Source: Vibrio aestivus (GTDB lineage: Bacteria > Pseudomonadota > Gammaproteobacteria > Enterobacterales > Vibrionaceae). Taken from it: a stretch of 64,000 nucleotides of DNA. Shown one piece after another: positions 40,715 to 49,638 of this stretch. A program made the translations under genes and the position numbers. The first letter of the stretch is position 1. Each line of letters opens with the position of its first letter. Location of the stretch: assembly GCA_003263845.1 (NCBI GenBank), contig JYJN01000021.1, positions 1 to 64,000 of the forward strand, read 5' to 3'. A model generated the notes under the pieces. That model searched no databases. It was given only the letters and a program-made list of their open reading frames with translations, and was not told the origin of the DNA.

Positions 40715-41172
40715 AGATATTAGTAACTGTTGGTACTGGCGCATTCGATGGCCTGATTTCAAACGTAAGCAATTCTAGTTTAGTGAGTGATAATTTGATC
40801 GACATTCAGTACGGAAGCAGCAGTGTCAACTGGGAAGATACTGACAGTATCAGGTACTTCGACTATATAGATAATATTGAGAAAACTTATGATCAATATG
40901 ATTTTATAATTGCTCATTGCGGTGCGGGCACAGTTTTTTCTTTGCTTGAACAAGGTTATTCGTTTGTAACCGTACCTAACACAGAGCGATGCGACCATCA
41001 CCAATTGGAGCTAGCTGAATATCTCAAAAAAAATAATTATTGTTCTGTCTGCTTGGAAATTAGTCGTTTACCTCAACTGGTTCAAACTTACAGGAAGGCA
41101 GACTATTCAACTTACGAAAAAGAAGAGTTCTTTCTTAGTCAACGCATTCTCTCACTAATTAATAGATGCTAG
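40711..41172 (+). CDS. Alg13-like glycosyltransferase subunit (catalytic partner)
   Basis: The 153-residue protein begins at a GTG that overlaps the previous stop: MKILVTVGTGAFDGLI. The donor-binding part is FIIAHCGAGTVFSLLEQG and VPNTERCDHHQLELAEYL, characteristic of Alg13/PssE/CpsG. It needs the Alg14-like protein to reach the membrane. Overlapping genes in the order Alg14 then Alg13 are typical of bacterial pairs. Confidence 0.88.
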   Translation: MKILVTVGTGAFDGLISNVSNSSLVSDNLIDIQYGSSSVNWEDTDSIRYFDYIDNIEKTYDQYDFIIAHCGAGTVFSLLEQGYSFVTVPNTERCDHHQLELAEYLKKNNYCSVCLEISRLPQLVQTYRKADYSTYEKEEFFLSQRILSLINRC

Positions 41173-41211
41173 CTATCTAGCTGTTGTTCTAGGCTGACTC
41201 TGTGATTGAAG

Positions 41212-41230
41212 CCTTAAGATGATCTTAAGG
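41212..41230. repeat. Perfect 9-bp inverted repeat before the epimerase gene
   Basis: CCTTAAGAT (41212-41220), one G, then ATCTTAAGG (41222-41230). It lies in the 146-base gap after the Alg13-like gene. No T-run follows, so it is not a standard terminator; it could be an RNA hairpin or a protein site. Confidence 0.6.
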
Positions 41231-41318
41231 TATCATTCATCCTAGGCTACATTATTTTCATGGCTATGAAAAATTTAATCAAAAATCTAATTGAGAATAC
41301 TTTGTTCGAGGTGATTGT

Positions 41319-42267
41319 ATGCAGGTAGTCTTAACTGGGTCAACAGGCTTTGTTGGTCAGCACCTTTTGAAAACACTCGGTTTATCTACAGTTAAAGTGA
41401 TTGGACGAAGAAAACCAGACGTATTGCCTGAAGAACATTTCTATGAGGCTGGTATCGACGCGACCACAGACTATCGTCAAGCGTTAATTAATACGGAAGT
41501 CGTTATACACTGTGCCGCTCGGGTACACGTAATGGACGAGTACGCGGATAACCCGTTAGCTTTATACAGAGAAGTTAATACTTTTGGTACATTAAACTTG
41601 GCAAAACAAGCTGCTAAAGCAAACGTTAAGCGGTTTATTTTTATTAGTTCAATTAAAGTTAACGGTGAGTCTACTTCTGTTGATAGACCATTTCGCGCCA
41701 GCATGAACCTTCAGCTATCGACCCTTATGGAATGTCTAAGTGGGAAGCGGAAGAAGCTTTGAAAGCTGTTGGTCAAGAAACAGGCATGGAAGTGGTTATT
41801 ATCCGGCCTCCTTTGGTTTATGGCCAGGGGTTAAAGCAAACTTTGCCTCCATAATGAGATTAGCCTCTAGAGGCATTCCGCTACCTTTTGCTTGTGTTAA
41901 CAGCAATAAACGTAGCCTGGTTTCAGTAACAAACTTGGTTGATCTTATCATAACGTGTCTTGACCACCCGAAAGCTAGTGGAGAGACATTCTTAGTTTCA
42001 GATGACTATGATGTTTCTACCTCTGAAATGATTGGCCTAATGGCAAATAGCTTATCTACTAAGAACGTTCAGATTCCGGTTCCTCTTTGGTTGTATCGCA
42101 TAATGGGTAAAGTTACTGGTAAATCTGATGTGGTAGACCGTTTAATAGGTTCTTTGCAACTAGATATTTCTCATACTAAAAAAACTCTGGGTTGGACTCC
42201 TCCACAAAGCATGGAACAAGGCTTTAAAGAAACCGCGAAAGACTTTCTCGAACATAATAAACGATAG
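41319..42267 (+). CDS. NAD-dependent sugar epimerase/dehydratase, two frameshifts
   Basis: Corrected length is about 316 residues. It is an extended short-chain dehydrogenase with TGSTGFVGQHLLKTL at the start, HCAARVHVMDE, FISSIKVNGE and the catalytic YGMSKWEAE. The frame breaks near 41702 (a G missing in CCAGCATGAACC) and near 41828 (a C missing in TATGGCCAGG). Such enzymes (Gne, WbpV and similar) precede a phosphoglycosyl transferase in many O-antigen operons, and may make or reduce the first sugar together with WbpM. Exact reaction not predictable. Confidence 0.87.
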
Positions 42268-42275
42268 GTATTTTT

Positions 42276-42825
42276 ATGATACGAATACTAGATTTTTTAG
42301 CCGCCTTTTTTGGCTTGTTTTTTTTATGGCCCATTTTGGTCGCCGTAGTAATTGTTGGGTTATTTGATACTGGTTCACCTATTTTTATCCAAGAACGAGT
42401 GGGGCGTAATAAAAAAGCCTTTTAAACTCATCAAATTTCGAACAATGCCTCTTGATACCAAATCAGTAGCAAGTCACCTAGCGACAGAAGTCTCCATCAC
42501 TAAACTAGGCAGTTTCCTACGTAAAACTAAGATTGATGAGCTACCACAGTTGATTAACGTTTTAAAAGGTGAGATGAGTTTAGTTGGCCCTCGTCCTAAC
42601 CTTTTTAATCAAGAAGATCTAATTAGAGAACGAGAAGCGAAAGGTGTCTATAAAGTACTTCCTGGAATTACCGGTCTCGCTCAGGTTCAAAATATTGATA
42701 TGTCAACACCGGTTCTGCTAGCTGATACGGATAGAAAAATGATTGAGACGCTTACTCTGCCGCTCTATTTCAAATATATTATCATGACGGTTGCTGGAAG
42801 TGGTACGGGAGATGCGGTCAAATAG
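42276..42825 (+). CDS. Initiating phosphoglycosyl transferase (PglC/WcaJ-type sugar transferase), frameshifted
   Basis: Corrected length is about 182 residues: a short monotopic enzyme starting [20 protein letters not shown] (re-entrant helix), then [51 protein letters not shown] and [11 protein letters not shown]. An extra A in the run near 42414-42419 breaks the frame. This family transfers a sugar phosphate to undecaprenyl phosphate and so starts the repeat unit. Its small size is PglC-like. It lies next to wbpM, whose product often feeds it. Confidence 0.9.
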
Positions 42826-42861
42826 TGCAAGCTATAAGTTTGTTTACAGACATCGAATACA

Positions 42862-42884
42862 AACGCCAGTATAATACTGGCGTT
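42862..42884 (+). promoter_or_regulatory. Hairpin in the leader of wbpM
   Basis: AACGCCAGTA (42862-42871) pairs with TACTGGCGTT (42875-42884), followed by CGTTATTTT. It could be a weak terminator/attenuator between the sugar transferase gene and wbpM, or an RNA stability element. Confidence 0.5.
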
Positions 42885-42904
42885 CGTTATTTTCAGGAGT
42901 AAAA

Positions 42905-44840
42905 ATGGCTAAGCTAAGTATCATTTGGAACTTATCTCGCTTTCAAAAGCGACTCATCAGTATTTTGATTGATACTTGTTTCATTTGTTGCGTCATTCTA
43001 CGCAGCATACTGGACACGTGTTGGTAACATCAAACCATTGGATGATGTTGTAGCTAAGTATGTTTTAATAGGTACATTAGTAGTTACCATTCTTGCCTTT
43101 AGTAAGCTCGGCCTTTATCGAGCGATACTCCGCTACCTCACATTTCATGCTTTAGCAGTTGTCAGTATCGGTACAGTCATCTCTGCAGCATCCGTTTCAG
43201 TTCTTGCTTTTTACTTCGACGCATCGATACCAAGATCTATTCCTATAATATATGGTGCATTTCTATGTCTATTGAGTGGCGGTTCTAGGCTAATTGTTAG
43301 GGTTTTGGTAGCCCAAGCGGGAAGTAAAGATAAGAAGAACGTCTTGATCTATGGTGCCGGCGCAGCTGGGCGACAACTAGCTTTGGCTTTACGCTCCTCT
43401 GAGACTCATAAAGTAATTGGTTTTTTAGACCAAGATGAGACGCTTGACAATACCATTATAATGGGGTTGAAAGTTAAGGGTATTGACCGTGCAGCAGCAC
43501 TAGTAGATAGGCATGGTGTGGAGCAAATACTCCTTGCTATACCAAGTGCTTCCAGAGCTAGGCGTAAAGAAATCCTTGATGCGCTAGTGAATCTACCTGC
43601 TGAAGTATTAACTGTTCCTGATATGAAAGATATTGTTGATGGCAAGGCGAAGATTGACGAGCTCAAAGATGTGGCAATTGAGGACTTATTAGGGAGGGAC
43701 TCAGTAGCTCCACAACAAGCCTTAATGGAAGCGAATATAAAGGATAAGGTGGTATTGGTTACCGGTGCAGGTGGTTCGATCGGTTCTGAGCTTTGTCGTC
43801 AAATTATTCAAAGTAAGCCATCAGCCCTTGTGCTATTTGAGCTCTCTGAGTTTGGTTTGTATCAGATTGAGCGAGAGCTCTCTTTAATGGCTTGTAAAGC
43901 TGACTTAGATGTAAAAATCATCCCTCTGCTAGGGTCTGTGCAAAAAATTAACCGATTATCGACAGTGATGAAGAGTTTTAATGTACAGACTGTTTATCAT
44001 GCCGCAGCCTATAAACACGTTCCGTTGGTTGAGTATAATGTTGTAGAGGGTGTAAGAAATAACGTTTTTGGCACCTACTACACTGCTAAAGCCGCGATTG
44101 AGGCCGGCGTTGAGTCATTTGTTCTAATTTCAACAGATAAAGCGGTTCGCCCTACAAACGTGATGGGTACGACCAAACGCGTTGCTGAATTGGGCTTACA
44201 AGCTTTGGCCGAACAAGAAAACGCAAAAACGAAGGGTACCCGTTTTTGTATGGTTCGCTTTGGTAACGTTCTGGGCTCCTCTGGCTCTGTTATTCCACTA
44301 TTCAAAAAGCAAATTGCTGGTGGTGGTCCCGTTACCGTAACGCACCCTGATATCATTCGCTATTTCATGACTATTCCTGAAGCCGCTCAGCTTGTTATTC
44401 AGGCAGGTGCTATGGGTAAAGGCGGTGATGTTTTTGTGCTTGATATGGGGGAACCCGTTAAGATTACCGATCTCGCTGAGAACTTAATTCAACTGTCTGG
44501 GCTTGAAGTTAAGAGTGAACACAACCCGTATGGTGACATTGCAATCGAGTTTTCAGGCTTGAGACCTGGTGAAAAGCTCTTTGAAGAGTTGCTCATAGGC
44601 GATAACGTTGAGAAAACAGCGCATGAACGAATTATGACAGCACATGAAACGTACCTGCCTCATGACGAGTATAAAAACCTTATTGAGCAACTAGACGCAG
44701 CGTGTCATAACTTTGAACATGACAAAATTCGTCAGCTCCTGCTTGACGCGCCAACGGGCTTTAATCCTACTGATGGAATTGGTGACTTGGTATGGCAGCA
44801 GCTCAATGCTGAATGCGAAGAAGAAAAAGAAGAGATTTAA
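42905..44840 (+). CDS. wbpM: WbpM-type UDP-GlcNAc 4,6-dehydratase, frameshifted near the start
   Basis: The ATG at 42905 has CAGGAG upstream. An extra T near 42976 breaks the frame; corrected it reads ILIDTVSFVASFYAAYW and gives 644 residues. It has N-terminal membrane helices, a first nucleotide-binding domain (VLIYGAGAAGRQLALAL) and a second, catalytic one (VLVTGAGGSIGSELCRQI). The usual SDR catalytic Tyr is Met (TDKAVRPTNVMGTTKR), as known for WbpM/FlaA1-like dehydratases. It makes UDP-4-keto-6-deoxy-GlcNAc for sugars such as QuiNAc or FucNAc. Last gene of the operon. Confidence 0.94.
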
Positions 44841-44846
44841 ATGAGA

Positions 44847-44876
44847 AGAGCCCCACCAAATGGTGGGGCTCTTTTT
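44847..44876 (+). terminator. Terminator of the polysaccharide operon
   Basis: AGAGCCCCACC (44847-44857) pairs with GGTGGGGCTCT (44862-44872) across AAAT, then TTTT. Strong GC stem, seven bases after the wbpM stop. Confidence 0.93.
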
Positions 44877-44907
44877 ATATTGGTTATGCAGTTAAGGGGC
44901 TGTGTAC

Positions 44908-46248
44908 TTACAAAATCTGCTTCAACACTCGGTCTGCTTTGACACGCGTAATTTTACGAATGAGTTTTTGCACCGCGTCCGGGTAGTGCTCTACCTTTTC
45001 GACTTGTTTGTATGTACACACTAACTCGGTATGCTGAAGGATATTCTCAGCTTCTTGTTCAAATTGACTCGTTAAGTGGTCGTAATGGTCTTGAATGAAT
45101 ACGGCGTTTTCTAGATCCAGTTTCCAAGCTCTTGGGTTCAAGTTATTACCCGTGATCAGCATATAGCGCTTATCGACCCAGATTCCTTTGAGGTGAAAAC
45201 TGTTATTTTCGTGCTTCCACAAATGAATGGATAGCTGGCGGCTCGCCAAATGCGCTTCATTCGCTTTTGCAAATCGACGTAGGTTCATCTCATAAAGGTA
45301 AGGGAGCCCGCCAATTGTTTTGAACTCCTCATCAGGTGAGATAAAGAAGTCATTGGCTGTTTTATCACCGACCACGATGGAAACTTTAACACCGCGTTTG
45401 ATTGCCTTTTTTACTTCTTTCGCCACACTTCGGGGAAAGTTAAAGTAAGGCGTACAAATGAAAAGCTCGTCTTTTGCCTGGGCAATCAGTTGGTTGATAC
45501 CTTGATTGAGCTTATTACGTTTTTTACCAAGGCCAACGACAGGGGTCACCGCAACTTGTTCTGGAGACACACTTTGATGGTCAAACTTGTAGGCCGCTTT
45601 AGTTAACGAAGCGCGGAACTGACGAATTGCACCTTTGATCTCTTGAGTCTTTGGTTTCGATGGGCAAGTCAGATCATTGACTGCAGGGTGCGCCACCATC
45701 TCTTCGCTAACAAACTGGACCATGCTATTGGCTAGCGATGGGTTTGTTAGAACGTGGTAGCGATCGAAACGGTATCTGTCTTTATAAGCAAGGTAGATGT
45801 TATTTAAGCTCGCGCCGCTGTAGATAACGGTGTCATCCACAACAAAGCCTTTTAAATGCAATACGCCAAATACTTCTTTGCCACGAACGGGGATGCCATA
45901 TACAGGAATCTTATGTTCATACTTTTCGGCAAAGTCTTTGTACATTGACGCATTGGTTTCGCTTGCTTCTGCGCCAATTAACCCACGTTGTGCGCGGTGC
46001 CAGTCAACACAGACTTTGACGTCAAGTGCAGGGTTGCGTTGTTTCGCCTTATAAAGCTCGGTAAGTATCTCACGGCCTGCTTCATCATCTTCAAGATAGA
46101 GTGCCACTAGATAAATTCGTTGAGTGGCTTGCTGAATTTCTTCGATCAATCGCGAGCGAAAGTCACTTGCAGAGTACAGCGTTTCAAATTGCTGAGGGTC
46201 TTGAGCAAGCGTGGGCAATTGCGCGAATGGATTTCTGTTGTTCAACAT
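44908..46248 (-). CDS. pssA: CDP-diacylglycerol-serine O-phosphatidyltransferase
   Basis: The 446-residue protein is a phospholipase D-superfamily enzyme with two HKD motifs, His131 in HLKGFVVDDT and His352 in HLKGIWVDKR. Length and the pattern NPFAQLPTLAQDP at the start match the Gram-negative type PssA, which makes phosphatidylserine, the precursor of phosphatidylethanolamine. It is convergent with wbpM and marks the conserved right border of the O-antigen locus in this genome. Confidence 0.96.
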   Translation of the reverse strand: MLNNRNPFAQLPTLAQDPQQFETLYSASDFRSRLIEEIQQATQRIYLVALYLEDDEAGREILTELYKAKQRNPALDVKVCVDWHRAQRGLIGAEASETNASMYKDFAEKYEHKIPVYGIPVRGKEVFGVLHLKGFVVDDTVIYSGASLNNIYLAYKDRYRFDRYHVLTNPSLANSMVQFVSEEMVAHPAVNDLTCPSKPKTQEIKGAIRQFRASLTKAAYKFDHQSVSPEQVAVTPVVGLGKKRNKLNQGINQLIAQAKDELFICTPYFNFPRSVAKEVKKAIKRGVKVSIVVGDKTANDFFISPDEEFKTIGGLPYLYEMNLRRFAKANEAHLASRQLSIHLWKHENNSFHLKGIWVDKRYMLITGNNLNPRAWKLDLENAVFIQDHYDHLTSQFEQEAENILQHTELVCTYKQVEKVEHYPDAVQKLIRKITRVKADRVLKQIL

Positions 46249-46373
46249 GTTTGAAGCGATACCTTACTAATTAACAATGCAGGGGCAGAAGTATATTTAC
46301 CTTTTGCCCAGGCGCTAAGAGAAGAATATTACCAAAATTAAACTACCGTTTACCAGAAAAGGCGTGCTTAACC

Positions 46374-46838
46374 CTACTCTAACGGCTGATTATGTGGGTT
46401 AAATTGCATTGCGGTTAAGCTTTTTCCACTCCCCATGTAACGAAGGTAGAGGTTTTTCAAGCTATTTGGCAAATCATCGCTTTCGAGAGCTTGAAAACCA
46501 TGCTGTGCGTAAAAACTTTCCAGATGAGAGTAGGCAAAACAGTAGTCCTTTGATGTCAGTTCGTTGTTCTCACAGTGCTTAAGTAGCGCGTGGCCTAGTC
46601 CTTTTCCTTGATAGGCAGGGTCAACTAGCATCCCCGTTAAAAGTCGAAAACCATCAATTTCTCGAAATCGTACAACGGCAACGAGAGTTTTATCTAAATA
46701 ACCCACCAAAATATGTTCATTTTTTTTTGCTTTGCCGCTCGGGTAATGGGATTTGTAAAAACGTGTGACAAGCGGCGTTTTTATTGGATCAAGGACCTCA
46801 ATTGATAGTAGATCTTTAGGTGATGAACTCTGACTCAC
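46374..46838 (-). CDS. GNAT-family N-acetyltransferase
   Basis: The 154-residue protein carries the acetyl-CoA binding motif VDPAYQGKGLGHALLKHC (about residues 72-89) and a following FYAQHGFQAL, the usual end of the GNAT fold. The substrate is unknown. It lies upstream of pssA on the same strand with a 125-base gap. The adjacent repeat element begins 20 bases before its start codon, which may place its promoter inside the element. Confidence 0.85.
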   Translation of the reverse strand: MSQSSSPKDLLSIEVLDPIKTPLVTRFYKSHYPSGKAKKNEHILVGYLDKTLVAVVRFREIDGFRLLTGMLVDPAYQGKGLGHALLKHCENNELTSKDYCFAYSHLESFYAQHGFQALESDDLPNSLKNLYLRYMGSGKSLTAMQFNPHNQPLE

Positions 46839-46858
46839 ATTTGACTCTCATAAGAAGG

Positions 46859-47125
46859 TATACCCAAGTGACTTCAAGATACAAGATTCAGAGCGTGATC
46901 ACTGTTTCAAGTTCAAGGAAAGTGACGTAGTGGAATAATGAGTTATTTCCAAGTCATTTGACGATGAAATTGAATCCGTGACACGCTCCCGCAGGGCGAG
47001 TTTGCCGAGCTTGCACACTTTGTTAACGATTCTTAATTTAGACCCACTAGATTGTCGAATCGCTGCCGCGTTTGCAAGCTAGGCAACTCTCGCTGAACGA
47101 CGTATCTTGAGGTTACTTGGGTATA
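46859..47125. repeat. 267-bp element with 24-bp terminal inverted repeats
   Basis: The left end TATACCCAAGTGACTTCAAG (46859-46878, continuing ATAC) and the right end (47102-47125) are inverted copies that differ at two positions. The interior carries GACACGCTCCCGCAGGGCGAG and no useful reading frame. It fills most of the 341-base gap between the GNAT gene and murB. Its length (267) is close to the 266-bp element at 2475-2740, but the ends differ. A shorter relative sharing ATCTTGAGGTTAC lies at 56766-56798. Looks like a non-autonomous mobile or MITE-like repeat. Confidence 0.8.
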
Positions 47126-47179
47126 TAATTGCGCTAGAATGGACAAAGTTTAATAGACCAGGCTCACCTAACGCAAACC

Positions 47180-48253
47180 ATGCCTATCCAAATACAATCA
47201 AACATCGACTTGCAGTCTTTCCACACTTTCGGGATTCATCAATCTTGCCAACACCTCGTGACCGTTTCGAATGTGTCCGATGTGCAAAGTCTCTATTCGC
47301 GTCAAGATATGACTGGTTTACCCAAATTACTAGTCGGTAAAGGGAGCAATATGTTGTTCACTGAACCCTATGAAGGGGTAGTGGTGATCAATCAGATGCT
47401 TGGTAAAGCGGTCGAGCAAACAGAGACTCACTGGCAACTGCATATCGAAGCTGGGGAAGATTGGCCTGCGTTGGTGCAGTGGGCAACCAAAAATGGTTAC
47501 TACGGGCTAGAAAACCTTGCGTTGATCCCAGGCTGTGCTGGGTCGGCACCAATCCAAAATATCGGGGCGTATGGCGTCGAGCTGAAAGATGTGTGCCGCT
47601 ATGTGGATGTTATTTGTTTAGAGTCTTTTGAAATTAAGCGGCTTTCAAACCAAGAGTGTCAGTTCGGATATCGAGATTCGATATTCAAGCATGAACTGTA
47701 TGAGAAAGTCATGGTTATCGCGATTGGCATAGAACTGCCTAAGAAATGGGTGCCGAATATTGGTTATGGTCCTTTACAGGACTTTGATTTAGAGACTGTG
47801 ACTGCGTCTCAGATATTCGAGCGAGTTTGCCACGTTAGACAGCAAAAGCTGCCAGATCCAAAACAAACCGGAAATGCAGGGAGCTTTTTTAAGAATCCTT
47901 TGGTGAGCATAGAAAAATATGAGTACTTAAAACAGGCTTTTCCAGATCTTGTTGCTTACCCTTCGCTTGATAGAAGTGGCCAAGATGTGATGAAACTCGC
48001 AGCGGGTTGGTTAATAGACCAGTGTGGATTGAAAGGTGAAAAATGGGGCGGTGCTCAAGTACATCCAAACCAAGCTTTAGTCATCGTTAATACCGATAAA
48101 GCCACGGCAGATGATGTGGTTAACTTAGCGGCTAAAGTACGTGGAGCCGTGCTCGAACGATACGGGGTTGAGCTAGAACACGAAGTTCGCTTTATGGGCA
48201 GTAAGTGTGAAACGAACCTAAATGAAATCTTAGTGAAGAGAAGTCTAGTATGA
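47180..48253 (+). CDS. murB: UDP-N-acetylenolpyruvoylglucosamine reductase
   Basis: The 357-residue flavoenzyme reduces UDP-GlcNAc-enolpyruvate to UDP-MurNAc in peptidoglycan synthesis. It has the FAD-binding VGKGSNMLF and ALIPGCAGSAPIQNIGAYG, and the catalytic Ser motif GNAGSFFKNP. It is the E. coli-type (type I) MurB with a full C-terminal domain. TATAAT at 47124-47129, on the edge of the upstream repeat, is a candidate -10 box. The stop overlaps the birA start by four bases. Confidence 0.97.
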   Translation: MPIQIQSNIDLQSFHTFGIHQSCQHLVTVSNVSDVQSLYSRQDMTGLPKLLVGKGSNMLFTEPYEGVVVINQMLGKAVEQTETHWQLHIEAGEDWPALVQWATKNGYYGLENLALIPGCAGSAPIQNIGAYGVELKDVCRYVDVICLESFEIKRLSNQECQFGYRDSIFKHELYEKVMVIAIGIELPKKWVPNIGYGPLQDFDLETVTASQIFERVCHVRQQKLPDPKQTGNAGSFFKNPLVSIEKYEYLKQAFPDLVAYPSLDRSGQDVMKLAAGWLIDQCGLKGEKWGGAQVHPNQALVIVNTDKATADDVVNLAAKVRGAVLERYGVELEHEVRFMGSKCETNLNEILVKRSLV

Positions 48254-49227
48254 AAGATCATAGCTTGAAGCTTAGTATCCTCAATGCACTGGCGGAAACA
48301 AAAGCGTCATCAGAGCACGGATTTCTTTCCGGAGAAGAGTTGGGTGAACGTTTCAATGTTTCTCGAGCAGCCATCAGTAAACATATTAAAGGTATTGAGC
48401 AATGGGGAGTCGATATCTTTCGCATTCAGGGTAAAGGCTATCAGCTTGCCCAACCAATGCAGTTGCTAAACCAGCAGGTATTGAGTGATGCTCTAAACAC
48501 GCCAATTGAGTTGATCCCCATTATTGGCTCCACCAATCAGCATTTGTTGGATCGCGTTGATACGTTGGAGTCGGGTACCGCTTGTATTGCTGAATTTCAA
48601 GAAAGTGGCCGAGGCCGACGCGGCCGTGAATGGGTTTCCCCTTTCGGTTCCAACCTTTATCTATCTTTATACTGGCGTTTAGATGCAGGCATGGCAGCCG
48701 CTATGGGATTAAGCCTAGTCGTAGGTGTCGCTATTGTTGAAGCGCTTGAAGAGCTTGGTGTGGAAGAGGTGAAGCTAAAATGGCCAAATGACCTTTACTA
48801 TCAAGATCGCAAGCTGGCGGGAATCTTGGTTGAAATGTCAGGTCAAGCAGGCGGTGCTGCGCACCTAGTGATCGGGATGGGGATCAATATTGCTATGCCA
48901 AAAGAGACGCAAGGAATTACTCAGCCTTGGGCTAGCTTGATGGAAGCCTTTGATGGTGAACTAGACCGAAACCAGCTTGCCGTTACCTTAGTGAACACGC
49001 TCAACCGAGTGTTAAATGAGTACGAAATTAGCGGTATGACCGGTTTTGTTGAGCGTTGGAATCGACTCGACAACTTTCTCGATCGACCGGTTAAACTCAT
49101 TATTGGTCCGAAAGAAGTGGAAGGGGTTGCTCGAGGCATCAATGAGCAAGGGGCTGTTCTGTTGGAAACCAATAGTGGGGTAGAGCCTTACATTGGCGGA
49201 GAAATCAGTTTGCGTGGAAAGCGCTAG
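48250..49227 (+). CDS. birA: Biotin-protein ligase / biotin operon repressor
   Basis: The 325-residue protein has an N-terminal winged helix (residues 27-48, GEELGERFNVSRAAISKHIK), so it can repress biotin genes as well as biotinylate AccB. The biotin loop GRGRRGREW is at 120-128, followed by KWPNDLYY with the catalytic Lys and the GILVEM segment. Length equals the repressor type (E. coli 321). It overlaps murB by ATGA, the standard murB-birA pair. Confidence 0.97.
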   Translation: MKDHSLKLSILNALAETKASSEHGFLSGEELGERFNVSRAAISKHIKGIEQWGVDIFRIQGKGYQLAQPMQLLNQQVLSDALNTPIELIPIIGSTNQHLLDRVDTLESGTACIAEFQESGRGRRGREWVSPFGSNLYLSLYWRLDAGMAAAMGLSLVVGVAIVEALEELGVEEVKLKWPNDLYYQDRKLAGILVEMSGQAGGAAHLVIGMGINIAMPKETQGITQPWASLMEAFDGELDRNQLAVTLVNTLNRVLNEYEISGMTGFVERWNRLDNFLDRPVKLIIGPKEVEGVARGINEQGAVLLETNSGVEPYIGGEISLRGKR

Positions 49228-49249
49228 TACCAGTTCGGTAGAAAAATTG

Positions 49250-49274
49250 GTAGCTCGGGAGTTTGTCGAGCTAC
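49250..49274 (-). terminator. Possible terminator for the DUF3135 gene
   Basis: GTAGCTCG (49250-49257) pairs with CGAGCTAC (49267-49274). On the minus strand CAATTTTT follows, so it could end the gene at 49297-49638. Weak U-run. Confidence 0.45.
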
Positions 49275-49296
49275 TCTGCTTGTTAGTTCTAGTATG

Positions 49297-49638
49297 TTAG
49301 CTCCAATCGTTATCACGTGGTTTAAACGGGATAATCACCGCGCTTTCCTTCTCTTCCACTGCATCGCCATCTAAAGCGTCTTGAAACCGTATCATTTGCT
49401 GCGTGAGCTCAGTCATGAGTACCATGTTGGCTTGATTGGGGTTTTTGCATTTTCCAATCACTCTGTCGATGTGGCTCTGCTGCGCCCATAACCGACTCTG
49501 CATATTGCTTGATGCGGATAGGATCATCTCTTCGCACATATCTTTTTTGAACTGCTCAAAAGCGGTTGGGTTAAGCTCTGCAAGTTCAACCATTTCATCA
49601 AATGGCGGCAAAGTTTGATTGAGTGGTGCAGCTTTCAT
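49297..49638 (-). CDS. DUF3135-like small protein
   Basis: The 113-residue protein starts MKAAPLNQTLPPFDEMVELAE and contains FEQFKKDMCEEMILSAS and SRLWAQQSHIDRVIGKCKNPN. This pattern (a short acidic helix, then a conserved Arg-rich helix) matches the DUF3135 family of Vibrio and relatives, which has no known function. It is entirely helical and soluble in appearance. It is convergent with birA. The family name is from memory of the sequence pattern. Confidence 0.75.
   Translation of the reverse strand: MKAAPLNQTLPPFDEMVELAELNPTAFEQFKKDMCEEMILSASSNMQSRLWAQQSHIDRVIGKCKNPNQANMVLMTELTQQMIRFQDALDGDAVEEKESAVIIPFKPRDNDWS

Noticed and set aside
25822..44907. Group 1 capsule locus
   Set aside because: No wza, wzb or wzc is present; the length regulator has no kinase domain and a WaaL ligase is nearby, so O antigen fits better. 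Capsule export genes elsewhere cannot be excluded.
46859..47125. Integron attC/VCR site
   Set aside because: The length and inverted ends differ from VCR sites: no RYYYAAC/GTTRRRY core pair, no neighbouring cassette array and no integrase.
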